Positions 46,031 through 55,540 of a stretch of DNA of 64,000 nucleotides are shown here, in pieces. How positions within the stretch are numbered: the stretch's first letter is position 1; every line of letters begins with the position of its first letter. The position numbers and the translations under genes are program-made. The DNA is from Comamonas sp. BIGb0124 (lineage in GTDB: Bacteria > Pseudomonadota > Gammaproteobacteria > Burkholderiales > Burkholderiaceae_C), in contig NZ_RJVF01000009.1 of assembly GCF_003752175.1 (NCBI RefSeq), positions 186,001 to 250,000 on the forward strand, read 5' to 3'. Below the pieces are notes generated by a model that was not told where the DNA came from, searched no databases, and saw nothing but the letters and a program-made list of their open reading frames with translations.

Positions 46031-46696
46031 TCAGCGGATGATGGCGATCTTTTTGTGCAGGCGCTTGACCATGTAGGACAGCGCAAAGCAGATGACAAAG
46101 TAAACCACGGCCGCCAGCAGGTAACTTTCGATGGGGCGTCCGAGGTTGGTGCCGGCCACCACAAAACCCTTGAGCAGGTCGTTGGCGCCGATGGTATAGA
46201 CCAGCGAGGTGTCCTGGAACAGCACGATGGTCTGCGTGAGCAGCACGGGCAGCATGTTGCGGAAGGCTTGCGGCAGGATGACCAGGCGCATGTTCTGGCC
46301 GTAGGTCATGCCCACGGCCTGACCGGCAAAGACCTGGCCGCGCGGAATCGACTGGATGCCGGCGCGCATGATCTCGCTGAAGTAGGCCGCCTCGAATGCA
46401 ATGAAGGTGATCACCGCTGCCATTTCGGCACCGATGGGGCGGCCGATCAGGAAGGGCACCAGCAGGAAGAACCACAGCAGCACCATGGGCAGCGGAATGC
46501 TGCGCATGCCGTTGACGTAGATGGTCGCCGGGATCATCAGGATCTTCACGCCGGACAGGCGCATCAGTGCGAGCACGGTGCCGAAGATCACGCCGCCGAC
46601 GGTGGCCACCAGCGTCAGGATCAAGCTGAAATACAACCCCTTGAGGATGTAGTTGCTGATGACGTCCCAGTTGTAGAAGGAAAAATCAAGCGTCAT
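46031..46696 (-). CDS. gltK: glutamate/aspartate ABC transporter permease
   Basis: A 221-residue inner-membrane permease with about five helices and the EAA loop ECAYFSEIMRAGIQSIPRGQVFAGQAVGMT-like region (seen as AAYFSEIMRAGIQSIPRGQ) that contacts the ATPase. The N-terminal DFSFYNWDVI and the ITFIAFEAAYFSE helix are typical of GltK. It forms a heterodimer with GltJ, whose stop lies two bases upstream of its start. Confidence 0.93.
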   Translation of the reverse strand: MTLDFSFYNWDVISNYILKGLYFSLILTLVATVGGVIFGTVLALMRLSGVKILMIPATIYVNGMRSIPLPMVLLWFFLLVPFLIGRPIGAEMAAVITFIAFEAAYFSEIMRAGIQSIPRGQVFAGQAVGMTYGQNMRLVILPQAFRNMLPVLLTQTIVLFQDTSLVYTIGANDLLKGFVVAGTNLGRPIESYLLAAVVYFVICFALSYMVKRLHKKIAIIR

Positions 46697-46698
46697 GA

Positions 46699-47424
46699 TC
46701 AGTGACCTCCCCCGCTGGCGGAGGCGATGAAGCCGGGGACACGCGAACGCTTTTCGATGAAAGCCATGATGCGGTTGATGGCAAGAGCCGAGATCACGTA
46801 GAGCGCGGTCACTGCGGCATAGATCTCGATGGGACGCGAGGTTTCCTCACCGACCTGCATGGCGTACCAGGTCAGTTCGGTCACCGACACGGCAAAGGCC
46901 ACGGACGAGTTCTTGAACACGTTCATGGTTTCGCTGGTCAGCGGCGGAATGATGATGCGATACGCCATCGGCAGCAGCACGTAGCGGTAGTACTGCGCCG
47001 TGGTGAAGCCCATGGCCATGCCCGCATACCGCTGGCCGCGCGGCAGCGACTGGATGCCCGAGCGCAGTTGCTCGGCGATCCGGACCGAAGTGAACAGCCC
47101 CAGCGCAATCACCACCAGGGTGAAGCTGTCGAAGCTCTTCATGGCGGGTATCAGCGCCGGAATGACGTGATACCACAGGAAAATCTGAACCAGCAACGGG
47201 ACGTTGCGAAACAACTCGACCCAACATGTGCCGAAGCCCGACAGCCAGGGGCTGTTGGGGAGCGTGCGCAGGATGCCGATGATGGACCCCAGCACCAGTG
47301 CGACGATCAATGCCAGCACCGCAACGGATACGGTCCAGCCCCAGGCCGACATCAGCCATTGCCAGTAGGTCGGGTAGTTGCCTGGATCCTGCAGGAATAC
47401 CTGCCAGTCCCAATCTGTTCCCAT
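46699..47424 (-). CDS. gltJ: glutamate/aspartate ABC transporter permease
   Basis: A 241-residue permease, homologous to GltK, with about five helices. The cytoplasmic EAA loop reads RIAEQLRSGIQSLPRGQRYAG, and PNSPWLSGFGTCWVELFRNVPLLVQIF is the conserved N-terminal helix region (shown for identification: VELFRNVPLLVQ). It is separated from gltI by 149 bases holding a terminator-like hairpin, which probably keeps permease levels below those of the binding protein. Confidence 0.93.
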   Translation of the reverse strand: MGTDWDWQVFLQDPGNYPTYWQWLMSAWGWTVSVAVLALIVALVLGSIIGILRTLPNSPWLSGFGTCWVELFRNVPLLVQIFLWYHVIPALIPAMKSFDSFTLVVIALGLFTSVRIAEQLRSGIQSLPRGQRYAGMAMGFTTAQYYRYVLLPMAYRIIIPPLTSETMNVFKNSSVAFAVSVTELTWYAMQVGEETSRPIEIYAAVTALYVISALAINRIMAFIEKRSRVPGFIASASGGGH

Positions 47425-47489
47425 GGAAAACTCCTCGATCGAGCGCGACGCTGGCTGAAAGCCGATGGGCTCACGTCTCGAAAACTCAC

Positions 47490-47512
47490 AAAAAACGCCC
47501 GCGGGGCGGGCG
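47490..47512 (-). terminator. intercistronic terminator/attenuator between gltI and gltJ
   Basis: CGCCCGC (47496-47502) and GCGGGCG (47506-47512) form a perfect seven-pair GC stem with a GGG loop, and six A residues at 47490-47495 give a T-tract on the minus strand. It sits after gltI and before gltJ, so partial termination here would give more binding protein than permease, as is common in ABC operons. Confidence 0.85.
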
Positions 47513-47573
47513 CCTGAGCGGCCGGGTCAACAGGTGTCCGGCACGCTCGCTCATCGTGGCACTTCAGTCGGTT

Positions 47574-48476
47574 TTAGTCGACCTTGTAGGCTTCCTTGGG
47601 CTTGTCGTTGGGGTTGGCCCAGGCGGCCTTGGTGGCAGCCGAGGCGGGCATGTTCAGAGCCGTGTTGGTCGGGGGGATGGGCTGCACGAACCACTTGTCG
47701 TACAGCTTGGCGACCGTGCCGTCCTTGATCTGGCGGGCGATGCTGTCGTCGACGGCCTTCTTGAACTCGGCATCGTCCTTGCGGATCATGATGGCGATGG
47801 GTTCGACCGACAGGGGCTCGCCCACGATCTTGAAGTCCTTGGGCGACTTGGCCTTGGCGATGTTGCCGGCCAGGATCTGGCCGTCCATCACGAACGCATC
47901 GGCACGGCCCGATTCCAGCAGCAGGAAGCTGTCGGAGTGGTCCTTGCCGCTGACTTCACGGAAGTTGATGTTCTGGGCGCGCTTGTTCTGACGCAGCAGT
48001 TGCACGGAGGTGGTGCCGGTGGTGGTCACGACGGTCTTGTCGTTGAGGTCGGCCACCGACTTGATCGGCGAGTCGGCCTTGACGGCGATGCGCACTTCCT
48101 CGACGTACAGCGTGGTGGCGAAAGCCACTTCCTTCTGGCGGTTCTCGTCGTTGGTGGTCGAGCCGCACTCGATGTCGACCGTGCCGTTCTTGACCAGCGG
48201 AATGCGGTTGCCCGAGGTCACGGGCTGGTACTTGGTCTCGAGCTGCGACAGGCCCAGCTTCTTCTGCACGTCGCGGATGACGTTGGTGCAGACATCGTAG
48301 TGGAAGCCGGTGTACACGCCGTTGCCCAGCGTGTAGGCCAGCGCGCCCGAAGACTCGCGCACGCCTTGCGTGATGCTGCCCGAAGACTTGATCTTGGCCA
48401 GCGTGTCGCTGCTTTGCGCGTGAGCCACGCCGGTCGCGAGCACGACAGCTGCCAGTGCCAATACGTGTTTCTTCAT
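47574..48476 (-). CDS. gltI: glutamate/aspartate ABC transporter binding protein
   Basis: A 300-residue periplasmic protein with a signal peptide cut after GVAHA (residue 20). Binding residues appear in VRESSGALAYTLGNG, TSGNRIPLVKNGTVDIECGSTTNDENR and VMDGQILAGNIA; the pattern is that of GltI/DEBP, which binds glutamate and aspartate tightly. The start at 48476 follows an AGGAGAT site. Open sequence upstream in the same frame overlaps aspA and is accidental. Aspartase next door makes aspartate the most likely main substrate in this cell. Confidence 0.95.
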   Translation of the reverse strand: MKKHVLALAAVVLATGVAHAQSSDTLAKIKSSGSITQGVRESSGALAYTLGNGVYTGFHYDVCTNVIRDVQKKLGLSQLETKYQPVTSGNRIPLVKNGTVDIECGSTTNDENRQKEVAFATTLYVEEVRIAVKADSPIKSVADLNDKTVVTTTGTTSVQLLRQNKRAQNINFREVSGKDHSDSFLLLESGRADAFVMDGQILAGNIAKAKSPKDFKIVGEPLSVEPIAIMIRKDDAEFKKAVDDSIARQIKDGTVAKLYDKWFVQPIPPTNTALNMPASAATKAAWANPNDKPKEAYKVD

Positions 48477-48760
48477 CAGTAATCTCCTAAAAAAACTGTT
48501 CTCCAGTCGGCTGGAGCGAGGCTGCGGAGCGCCTGCTTTAGCCGCCCCCCTGAGAGTATGACCAAAAGTAGACATGTTCCCTTCCGGAAAAGCACCAGAA
48601 TGGTGTTTTTCTGACGCGAACCGTCCATATGGGTAACCCTGGGCGAAGAGGCCGAATGGGGTCCGCAATGTACAGCATGGTTCGTGCCCGGTAGTGGAAA
48701 ACGCGGTCGACACAAGGCTCTGCACCCGGTGTCTGGTTCGCGAAACAGGGTTTTCCCGAG

Positions 48761-50197
48761 TCATCGGACGGCAGCCGTGAGGGTTGTGCGGGTCACGCTG
48801 TACGGACGTGTGAGCTTTTCGGGCACCAGCAGGGCGTCCATCTCTTCGGCACTCAAGATGCCGAGTTCCTGAGCGGTACGGTCGAGAGGTTGTCCGGTCG
48901 CCATGGCCCGCTTCACGATGGCTGCGGCTTTTTCGTAGCCGATCAGCGGGTTGAGTGCCGTGGCCAGCGTGACCGATTCGCGGACCTGGCGGGCCAGCAC
49001 GTCCTGGCGAGGCTCGATGCCGTCCACGCAGTGCACCTTGAGTGTGCGCAATGCACCATCCAGGTGATCCAGGTTTTTGTAGAGACTCCAGCCGATGAGG
49101 GGCTCGAAGGCATTGAGCTGCAGTTGGCCGGCTTCGGCTGCCAGTGTGATGGCGGCATCGTTGCCGATGATTTCGAACGCCACCTGGTTGACGGCCTCTG
49201 GAATCACCGGGTTGACCTTGCCGGGCATGATGGACGAACCGGCTTGCCGCGGCGGCAGGCGGATGTCGCCGTAGCCGGCTTGCGGGCCGCTGGAGAGCAG
49301 ACGCAGGTCGTTGCAGATCTTGGAAAGGCGGATCGCGATCAGCTTGAGGACGCCCGAAAGCTGGACGAATGCGCCGGTGTCCTGACTGGCGGCGATGAGG
49401 TCGGTGGCCGGACGCACGGGGACGAGGCTGTCTTCGGCCAGGCGCCGGCAGACCTGTTCGGCATAACCGGCCGGGGCATTGATGCCGGTGCCGATGGCGG
49501 TTCCGCCGAGGTTGACTTCGGTGAGTTCTTCGCGTGCCTGCGCCAGACGCCGCTCGTCGGCTGCCAGCATGCTGGCAAAGGCGGCGAACTCTTGACCCAA
49601 CGTCATGGGGACGGCGTCTTGCAACTGCGTGCGGCCGATCTTCAGGACGCCGGCGAACTGTTCGGCCTTGGCTTCGAGGCTCTGGCGCAGCGCGGTGAGT
49701 TGCGGCTGCAGCTGGCCCGATTTTTCCCACAGCGCCAGACGCAGCGCGGATGGGTAGACATCGTTGGTGCTCTGCGATGCGTTGACGTGGTCGTTGGGGT
49801 GGACGACGGCATAGTCGCCCTTGTCGTGTCCGAGGTGTTCCAGCGCGAGGTTGGCGATGACCTCGTTGGCGTTCATGTTGGTCGAGGTGCCGGCGCCGCC
49901 CTGGATGACATCGACCACGAATTGATCGTGGTGCTGTCCGTCGAGCAGGTCGTTGCAGGCCGCAACGATGGCCTGGGCCGTGGCCGGCGCCAGAACGCCC
50001 AGTTCGGCGTTGGTGGCGGCCGCTGCCTTCTTGATGTGGGCCAGTGCGCGGACGAGCTCGGGCATGGCCGAGATCGGTGTCCCGGAAATGGGAAAGTTCT
50101 CCAGGGCTCGGGCGGTGTGCACGCCCCAATAGACGATTTGCGGAATGTCCCGGATGCCCAGGAAATCATGCTCCTGGCGCGTGGCGATCGACAGCAT
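48761..50197 (-). CDS. aspA: aspartate ammonia-lyase (aspartase)
   Basis: A 478-residue enzyme of the aspartase/fumarase family, equal in length to E. coli AspA, that splits aspartate to fumarate and ammonia. Marks: GGAGTSTNMNANEVIANLA, NASQSTNDVYPSA, GRTQLQDAVPMTLGQEF and the catalytic-loop signature GSSIMPGKVNP. The last two motifs and the overall pattern favour aspartase over fumarase. The ATG at 50197 starts at the conserved LSIATRQEHDFLG region; a start ten codons earlier is possible. It is just upstream of gltI on the same strand, coupling aspartate uptake and use. Confidence 0.9.
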   Translation of the reverse strand: MLSIATRQEHDFLGIRDIPQIVYWGVHTARALENFPISGTPISAMPELVRALAHIKKAAAATNAELGVLAPATAQAIVAACNDLLDGQHHDQFVVDVIQGGAGTSTNMNANEVIANLALEHLGHDKGDYAVVHPNDHVNASQSTNDVYPSALRLALWEKSGQLQPQLTALRQSLEAKAEQFAGVLKIGRTQLQDAVPMTLGQEFAAFASMLAADERRLAQAREELTEVNLGGTAIGTGINAPAGYAEQVCRRLAEDSLVPVRPATDLIAASQDTGAFVQLSGVLKLIAIRLSKICNDLRLLSSGPQAGYGDIRLPPRQAGSSIMPGKVNPVIPEAVNQVAFEIIGNDAAITLAAEAGQLQLNAFEPLIGWSLYKNLDHLDGALRTLKVHCVDGIEPRQDVLARQVRESVTLATALNPLIGYEKAAAIVKRAMATGQPLDRTAQELGILSAEEMDALLVPEKLTRPYSVTRTTLTAAVR

Positions 50198-50300
50198 GGC
50201 GTGCCTTCTGAGTGACGACGGCCTCACTGTAAGGACTTCGACCTACAAAATCCAATGCCGTTAATCTGGGAGGTTATGCATGGAATTCATGGATATGGAT

Positions 50301-51287
50301 TCAGGCCTGAGCCGGTTGCGCCGGAGACACGGAACGGGGTTCGGCCTGCGCCAGCTTGGCCTTGTGCGCGGCGGGGCTGAGCAGGTAGTCCCAGAGTTCG
50401 GCGGCCACGCCCTTGGGGGTGTGGCGCGCGGTGGGGCGTTCGCGGTAGGCCAGGATGTCCATGGTCACGGTGTGGCGCGGATCGTCGGACGCCGGCACCA
50501 GCTTGTGGCTGCGCAGCTCCTTTTTCACCAGGCTGCGCGGCAGGAAGGCCACGCCGTGGCCGGCCAGCACCATGGCCTTGACGCTTTCGGCCATGTCGGT
50601 CTCGTAGACGCGGTCGAGCAGCAGCGGCTCGGGCGACTGCTGGATGATGAGCTCGGACATGTGGCTCAGGTAGGCCCCCGGTCCGTAGCCCAGGTAGGGA
50701 ACGGGTGTGCGCGAGCCGGCGATGTGCAGCCGGTGGACGGGCTGGAGCTGGCTGTCGGCCAGCGAATAGGCCGACAGCGGTTCGATGCCGAGCTGGATCA
50801 TCTCGTAGCGCAGCGGATCGAGCTGCAGCGGGCGCGAAGGGTGGTGGAAAGCCACCAGAATGTCGCATCCGCCCTCGGCCAGCTGGGTGACGGCATCGAG
50901 CACGTTGAGCGCGATGAGGCGCGATTTGATCGGCTTGAACTGATCGCGCAGCACCGAGGCCCACGCCGGGAAGAAGGCGAAGGTCAACGAGTGTGGCATG
51001 GCGAAGGTGATCACATCGTCGGCCGCCTGCCGGTGCGCCCGCAGCATGGAACGCGTGGCCTGCAGGTCGTGCAGCAATTCCAGCGCCTGGTTGTACAGCG
51101 TCTGGCCCGCCGGGGTGAGCCGGGTGGGGTACGAGGACCGATCCACCAGATCGGTCCCGGCCCAGGCTTCGAGCGACTGGATGCGGCGCGAGAAAGCCGG
51201 TTGGGTCACGTGGCGCAATTGCGCCGAACGCGAAAAACTATGGGTTTCGGCGAGGCTGACGAAGTCTTCAAGCCACTTGGTTTCCAT
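50301..51287 (-). CDS. LysR-family transcriptional regulator
   Basis: A 328-residue LysR-type regulator. The N-terminal winged helix-turn-helix is WLEDFVSLAETHSFSRSAQLRHVTQPAFSRRIQSLE (visible as FSRSAQLRHVTQPAFSRRI); the effector domain follows from about residue 90. It lies upstream of aspA on the same strand with a 103-base gap, and may control aspA or the gltIJKL genes, or the M20D amidohydrolase behind it. The METKWL start at 51287 is preferred to one ten codons upstream. Effector unknown. Confidence 0.88.
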   Translation of the reverse strand: METKWLEDFVSLAETHSFSRSAQLRHVTQPAFSRRIQSLEAWAGTDLVDRSSYPTRLTPAGQTLYNQALELLHDLQATRSMLRAHRQAADDVITFAMPHSLTFAFFPAWASVLRDQFKPIKSRLIALNVLDAVTQLAEGGCDILVAFHHPSRPLQLDPLRYEMIQLGIEPLSAYSLADSQLQPVHRLHIAGSRTPVPYLGYGPGAYLSHMSELIIQQSPEPLLLDRVYETDMAESVKAMVLAGHGVAFLPRSLVKKELRSHKLVPASDDPRHTVTMDILAYRERPTARHTPKGVAAELWDYLLSPAAHKAKLAQAEPRSVSPAQPAQA

Positions 51288-51393
51288 GAGTCGTGTCGGG
51301 CGAAAGGAGATCGGCAAGCATACCGTTCTTTACCGCCCGCGCCACTGGAGAACCGGCGTGCACAAGGGGTTTGTGGCGGCGACGGTGCGGTTT

Positions 51394-52596
51394 TCAGGCC
51401 GGACGCGCGAACCAGCGGTGCACCAGATGCACAAAGGCGCTGGCGCCCAGGGGCAGCAGGTCGTCGTTGAAATCGTAGGACGGGTTGTGCAGCACGCAGG
51501 GGCCGGCACCGTGGCCGCCGGTGCGGTGGGCACCGTCGCCGTTGCCCAGGAAGAAGTAGGCGCCGGGCTTGGCCTGGAGCATGTAGGAAAAATCCTCGGC
51601 TCCCATGGTGGGTTCCTGGTCGATCACATGGTCGGCGCCCACCACCTCGGCCAGCGCGGCGCGTGCGAACGCGGTGGCCTCGACGTCGTTGACGGTGGCC
51701 GGGTAGTTGCGCGCAAAACCGAACTCGCAGCTGGCCTGGTGCGCCGCGCAGATGTGTTCGGCGACTTCGCGCATGCGGGATTCGATCAGGTCGAGCACCT
51801 CGGTGCGGAAGGTGCGCACGGTGCCCTGGATCTCGCAGTGGTCGGGCACCACGTTGGTGGCTTCGCCGGCATGGATCATGGTGACCGACAGCACGGCCGA
51901 ATCGATGGGCTTCTTGTTGCGGCTGATGATGGTCTGGAAACCCTGGACGACCTGGCAGGCCACGGGAACCGGATCGATGCCCATGTGCGGCATGGCGCCG
52001 TGGCAGCCGCGGCCCTGGATGACGATCTTGAATTCGTTGGTCGAGGCCATGACGGGGCCCGAGGACAGCGCGATGTCGCCGACGGCCATGCCCGGCCAGT
52101 TGTGGGTTCCGAAGACGGCGTCGACGGGGAATCGCTCGAACAGGCCGTCCTCGATCATGGCGTGGGCACCGCCGCCGAGTTCTTCGGCAGGCTGGAAGAT
52201 CAGCACCACGGTGCCGTCGAAGTCGCGCTGCCTGGCCAGATGCTGAGCGGCTGCCAGCAGCATGGTGGTGTGCCCGTCGTGGCCGCAGGCGTGCATCTTG
52301 CCGGGGGTCTTGCTGGCGTGGGCAAAGGAATTGAGTTCCTGCATGGGCAGGGCGTCCATGTCCGCGCGCAGGCCCAGGCTGCGGCCGCTCTGGCCGCCGT
52401 CGCGTCCCCGGATCAGGCCGACCACGCCGGTCTTGCCCAGGCCGCGATGGACTTCGATGCCCCATTCGGTCAGCAGTTTCGCGACCAGTTCGGACGTGCG
52501 GTGTTCCTCGAAGCAGGTTTCGGGGTGGGCGTGGATGTCGCGCCGGATGGCGGTCATGGCGGCGGCCTGGGCCACGATGTTGTCGATGAGGTTCAT
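51394..52596 (-). CDS. M20D amidohydrolase (hippurate hydrolase-like)
   Basis: A 400-residue metal-dependent amidohydrolase of the M20D group (hippuricase, N-acetyl-amino acid and IAA-amino acid hydrolases). Metal ligands are seen in MHACGHDGHT (C104, H106), QPAEELGGG, GTHNWPG and the late HNPSYDFND. IHAHPETCFEE near residue 22 is the N-terminal signature. It cuts an N-acyl group from an amino acid in the cytoplasm. The start at 52596 is at the conserved beginning; the long open frame upstream runs through a molybdopterin gene and is accidental. Confidence 0.93.
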   Translation of the reverse strand: MNLIDNIVAQAAAMTAIRRDIHAHPETCFEEHRTSELVAKLLTEWGIEVHRGLGKTGVVGLIRGRDGGQSGRSLGLRADMDALPMQELNSFAHASKTPGKMHACGHDGHTTMLLAAAQHLARQRDFDGTVVLIFQPAEELGGGAHAMIEDGLFERFPVDAVFGTHNWPGMAVGDIALSSGPVMASTNEFKIVIQGRGCHGAMPHMGIDPVPVACQVVQGFQTIISRNKKPIDSAVLSVTMIHAGEATNVVPDHCEIQGTVRTFRTEVLDLIESRMREVAEHICAAHQASCEFGFARNYPATVNDVEATAFARAALAEVVGADHVIDQEPTMGAEDFSYMLQAKPGAYFFLGNGDGAHRTGGHGAGPCVLHNPSYDFNDDLLPLGASAFVHLVHRWFARPA

Positions 52597-52803
52597 GGTC
52601 TTCGGGTAGGAAGGTAGCGGGCGCCGGTGCGCGGGGATGGCTTGCAGCCGGAGCGAGCAAGGATCGCGCCTGTTCCCTGCGGATGGGCATTCGTGCCAGT
52701 TTAGTCCTGTCGCGCGACAGCCGCTACCGCAAGCGGCCACCCCGCGACTGCGCCAGAATGGCATACCCCGATGCGAGCGTCCGACCGTGACGACCCGAGA
52801 CCC

Positions 52804-54951
52804 ATGACCGCAACTCTTTCCGACCCGACCCCTGGCCTGCCTTCGCCGGCCCCGATCCAGCACGTTCTGGGCGCCTGCCCGCACGACTGTCCCGACACCT
52901 GCTCGCTGGTGACGACGGTCCAGGACGGCGTGGCGCTGCGCGTGGCGGGCAACCCTGCGCACGTGCACACCGATGGCGTGCTGTGCGCCAAGGTCTCGCG
53001 TTACACCGAGCGCACCTATCACCCCGAGCGGGTGCTCACGCCGCTGCGCCGGACAGGGCCCAAGGGCAGCGGGCAGTTCGAGCCCGTGGGCTGGGACGAG
53101 GCGCTGGACGCGATCGCCGCCCGCCTGGGTGAAATCGCGCAGCGCGACCCGCAGGCCATCCTGCCCTACAGCTATGCCGGCACGATGGGGCTGGTGCAGG
53201 GCGAGTCCATGGCGGCGCGGTTCTTTCACCGGCTGGGTGCCTCGTTGCTCGACCGCACCATCTGCGCATCCGCCGGGGCCGAGGCGCTGATGCAGACGTA
53301 CGGGGCCAAGGTGGGCATGAAGGTCGAGTTTTTTGCCCGGTCCCGCCTCATCCTGATCTGGGGCAGCAACTCCATCGGCAGCAACCTGCATTTCTGGCGT
53401 TATGTGCAGCAGGCCAAGCGTGCCGGTGCCCGGCTGGTGTGCATCGATCCGCGGCGCAGCGAAACCGCCGACAAATGCCACGAGCACATCGCCCTGCGGC
53501 CGGGCACCGACGCGGCGCTGGCTCTGGCCCTGATGCATGAGCTCGTCGTCCACGATGCCGGCTGGAAGAGCCTGCAGCCCGATGCCGGCCTCGATCACGA
53601 CTATCTGGCGCGCCATACCCTGGGCTGGGAGGCGCTGCGTGCGCGGGCCCTCGAATGGCCGCCCGAGCGCGCAGCCGAAGTCTGCGGCATACCCGTCGAA
53701 CAGATCCGCCGCCTGGCCCATGACTACGCGCACACGCGGCCTGCGGCCATCCGCCTGAACTACGGCATGCAGCGGGTGCGAGGCGGTGGCAATGCGGTGC
53801 GTGCCGTGGCCTGCCTGCCCGCCCTGGTGGGCGCATGGCGCGATCCGGCCGGTGGGCTGCTGCTGTCGGCTTCCGGCACCGCTCCCGTGCAGCGCGCGGC
53901 CTTGCAGCGCCCCGACCTGCTGGGCGCGCGCCGGCCGCGCACGCTCAACATGTCGACCATCGGCCGGCATCTGCTGCAGGAGGCGGGGCCCGCATCCGGC
54001 CCGCGTGTCGAGGCGGTGGTGGTCTACAACAGCAACCCGGTGGCCGTGGCGCCGCAGTCCGCCGAAGTGGTGCGCGGTTTCGGGCGCGACGACCTGTTCA
54101 CCGTGGTGCTGGAGCAGTTTCGCACCGACACCACCGATTACGCCGACTATGTGCTGCCGGCGACCACGCAGCTCGAGCACTGGGACATGCACAACAGCTA
54201 TGGCCATACCCATGTGCTGCTCAATCGTCCGGCGATCGCGCCGGTGGGGCAGGCCCGCCCCAATACGGACGTGTTCCGCGGCCTGGCGTCCCGCATGGGG
54301 TTCGACGAGGCGTGTTTTGCCGACGACGACCTCGCGCTGTGCCGTCAGGCGCTGGGCGATGCCGTGGATTTCGAGGCCCTGCTGGCCGACGGCTACGTGG
54401 CGCTCGACGTGCCGGACGCACCGTTTGCGCAGGGCGGTTTTGCCACGCCGTCCGGCCGCTGCGAGTTCTACAGCGCCAGGCTGGCGGCGCAGGGCCAGGA
54501 CGGATTGCCCGACCATCTGCCCAACTACGAACTGGCCGGGACCTCGGCGCAGTACCCGCTGGCCATGATCTCGCCGCCGGCGCGCAACTTCCTGAATTCG
54601 ACCTTCGTCAACGTGCAGAGCCTGCGGCGCATCGAAGGCGAACCCCTGGTCGAGATCCACCCCGAAGATGCAGCCGAACGCGGCATTGCCGACGGCACCG
54701 TGGTGCGGATCTTCAACGACCGCGGCAGCTACCGCTGCAAGGCCGAGGTATCGACCCGTGCCCGTCCGGGCGTGGTCAACGGCCTGGGCATCTGGTGGCG
54801 CAAGCTGGGACTGGACGGCCGCAATGTCAACGAACTCACCAGCCAGCGCCTGACCGACATGGGGCGGGCGCCGGTTTTCTACGACTGCCTGGTGCAGGTC
54901 GAGGCCGACAGCCCGCAGGGGCGCGCGACCGAGCCGGCCGCCGTTACTTGA
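52804..54951 (+). CDS. molybdopterin-dependent oxidoreductase
   Basis: A 715-residue cytoplasmic enzyme of the DMSO-reductase superfamily. The N-terminal [4Fe-4S] motif is ACPHDCPDTCS...VLCAKV (C-x2/3-C-x3-C with the last Cys about 30 residues on). Molybdopterin-guanine dinucleotide segments follow: CASAGAEALMQTYG, LIWGSNSIGSNLHF, CIDPRRSETADKCHEH, RLNYGMQRVRGGGNAVR and the C-terminal EIHPEDAAERGIADGTVVRI. No Tat signal. The substrate is unknown. A start 11 codons earlier (52771) is possible; neither has a clear ribosome site. It overlaps the acyl-CoA-binding protein gene by eight bases at the 3' ends. Confidence 0.88.
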   Translation: MTATLSDPTPGLPSPAPIQHVLGACPHDCPDTCSLVTTVQDGVALRVAGNPAHVHTDGVLCAKVSRYTERTYHPERVLTPLRRTGPKGSGQFEPVGWDEALDAIAARLGEIAQRDPQAILPYSYAGTMGLVQGESMAARFFHRLGASLLDRTICASAGAEALMQTYGAKVGMKVEFFARSRLILIWGSNSIGSNLHFWRYVQQAKRAGARLVCIDPRRSETADKCHEHIALRPGTDAALALALMHELVVHDAGWKSLQPDAGLDHDYLARHTLGWEALRARALEWPPERAAEVCGIPVEQIRRLAHDYAHTRPAAIRLNYGMQRVRGGGNAVRAVACLPALVGAWRDPAGGLLLSASGTAPVQRAALQRPDLLGARRPRTLNMSTIGRHLLQEAGPASGPRVEAVVVYNSNPVAVAPQSAEVVRGFGRDDLFTVVLEQFRTDTTDYADYVLPATTQLEHWDMHNSYGHTHVLLNRPAIAPVGQARPNTDVFRGLASRMGFDEACFADDDLALCRQALGDAVDFEALLADGYVALDVPDAPFAQGGFATPSGRCEFYSARLAAQGQDGLPDHLPNYELAGTSAQYPLAMISPPARNFLNSTFVNVQSLRRIEGEPLVEIHPEDAAERGIADGTVVRIFNDRGSYRCKAEVSTRARPGVVNGLGIWWRKLGLDGRNVNELTSQRLTDMGRAPVFYDCLVQVEADSPQGRATEPAAVT

Positions 54952-55198
54952 GCGACTCGATCAACTCGATATAGGCCTGGCGGGCCTGGTCGCCCGACAG
55001 ACCCTTGCGAGCCGTCCAGGCCTCCCATTTGGCACGGCCGACGACGTCGCTGAAGCTGGGTTTCTTGGCGGTGTTGTCGCCTTCGGTGGCCTGTTTGTAG
55101 AGGCCGTAGATCTTGAGCAGGGTCGGGTTGTCGGGGCGCTGCGCAAGCAGCTTGGAGTCGGCGACGGCAGATTCGAACTCGGTCTGGAGATCAGGCAT
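54944..55198 (-). CDS. acyl-CoA-binding protein
   Basis: An 84-residue four-helix ACBP. Ligand-contacting residues of the eukaryote-like family appear in LLKIYGLYKQATEGD (the classical Y-x-LYKQAT-x-GD motif) and KWEAWTARKGLS, with a terminal YIELIESL. It buffers and transports long-chain acyl-CoA in the cytoplasm. ACBPs are found only in some bacteria. The ATG at 55198 gives the standard length. It is convergent with the molybdopterin gene and divergent from the YciA-type thioesterase, another acyl-CoA gene. Confidence 0.93.
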   Translation of the reverse strand: MPDLQTEFESAVADSKLLAQRPDNPTLLKIYGLYKQATEGDNTAKKPSFSDVVGRAKWEAWTARKGLSGDQARQAYIELIESLK

Positions 55199-55540
55199 GG
55201 CAGAAGAGCTTTCGAAGGTCTGCCCCGGAGGACGGACCGGATGGGCCAAAGGGATGTCTGCCGCCATCGTAGCGGCCGCGCCCTCGGATCGCCATGGCGG
55301 TTTGTCTGGGGGAGCCGAGTTCTGCGGCGCCCGGCGCGCGGTTTTATACTGGGGCCCCGCCGTGCTGGCTGGCCCTGGGCCAAGCCGGTGCGCGGGACTT
55401 CCGACCCCCCCTCATAACAAGACCGGAAGTGTGGAGTGGACAATCTGCGTTTTTTCGCGGGCGGCCGCGAAGGGCCGGTGTGCCGATCCGGCGCCTGGTT
55501 TTTTCCGCCCGCACGGCTTCATTTCAGATTGCGTGCTCCC
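55199..55540. other. intergenic region between ACBP and YciA-type genes
   Basis: A 342-base spacer between divergent acyl-CoA genes. It must hold both promoters; a TATACT-like -10 element is visible at about 55348 within GGTTTTATACTGG, reading toward the thioesterase. No conserved gene was recognised, although open frames cross it. Repeated short C/G runs are present but no strong hairpin was found. Confidence 0.4.

Noticed and set aside
48477-50129. Apparent N-terminal extension of GltI
   Set aside because: Out-of-frame reading through aspA; GltI has its own ribosome site and signal peptide at 48476.
52597-54660. Apparent N-terminal extension of the M20D amidohydrolase
   Set aside because: It is antisense to the molybdopterin gene; M20D proteins start at the conserved region I chose.
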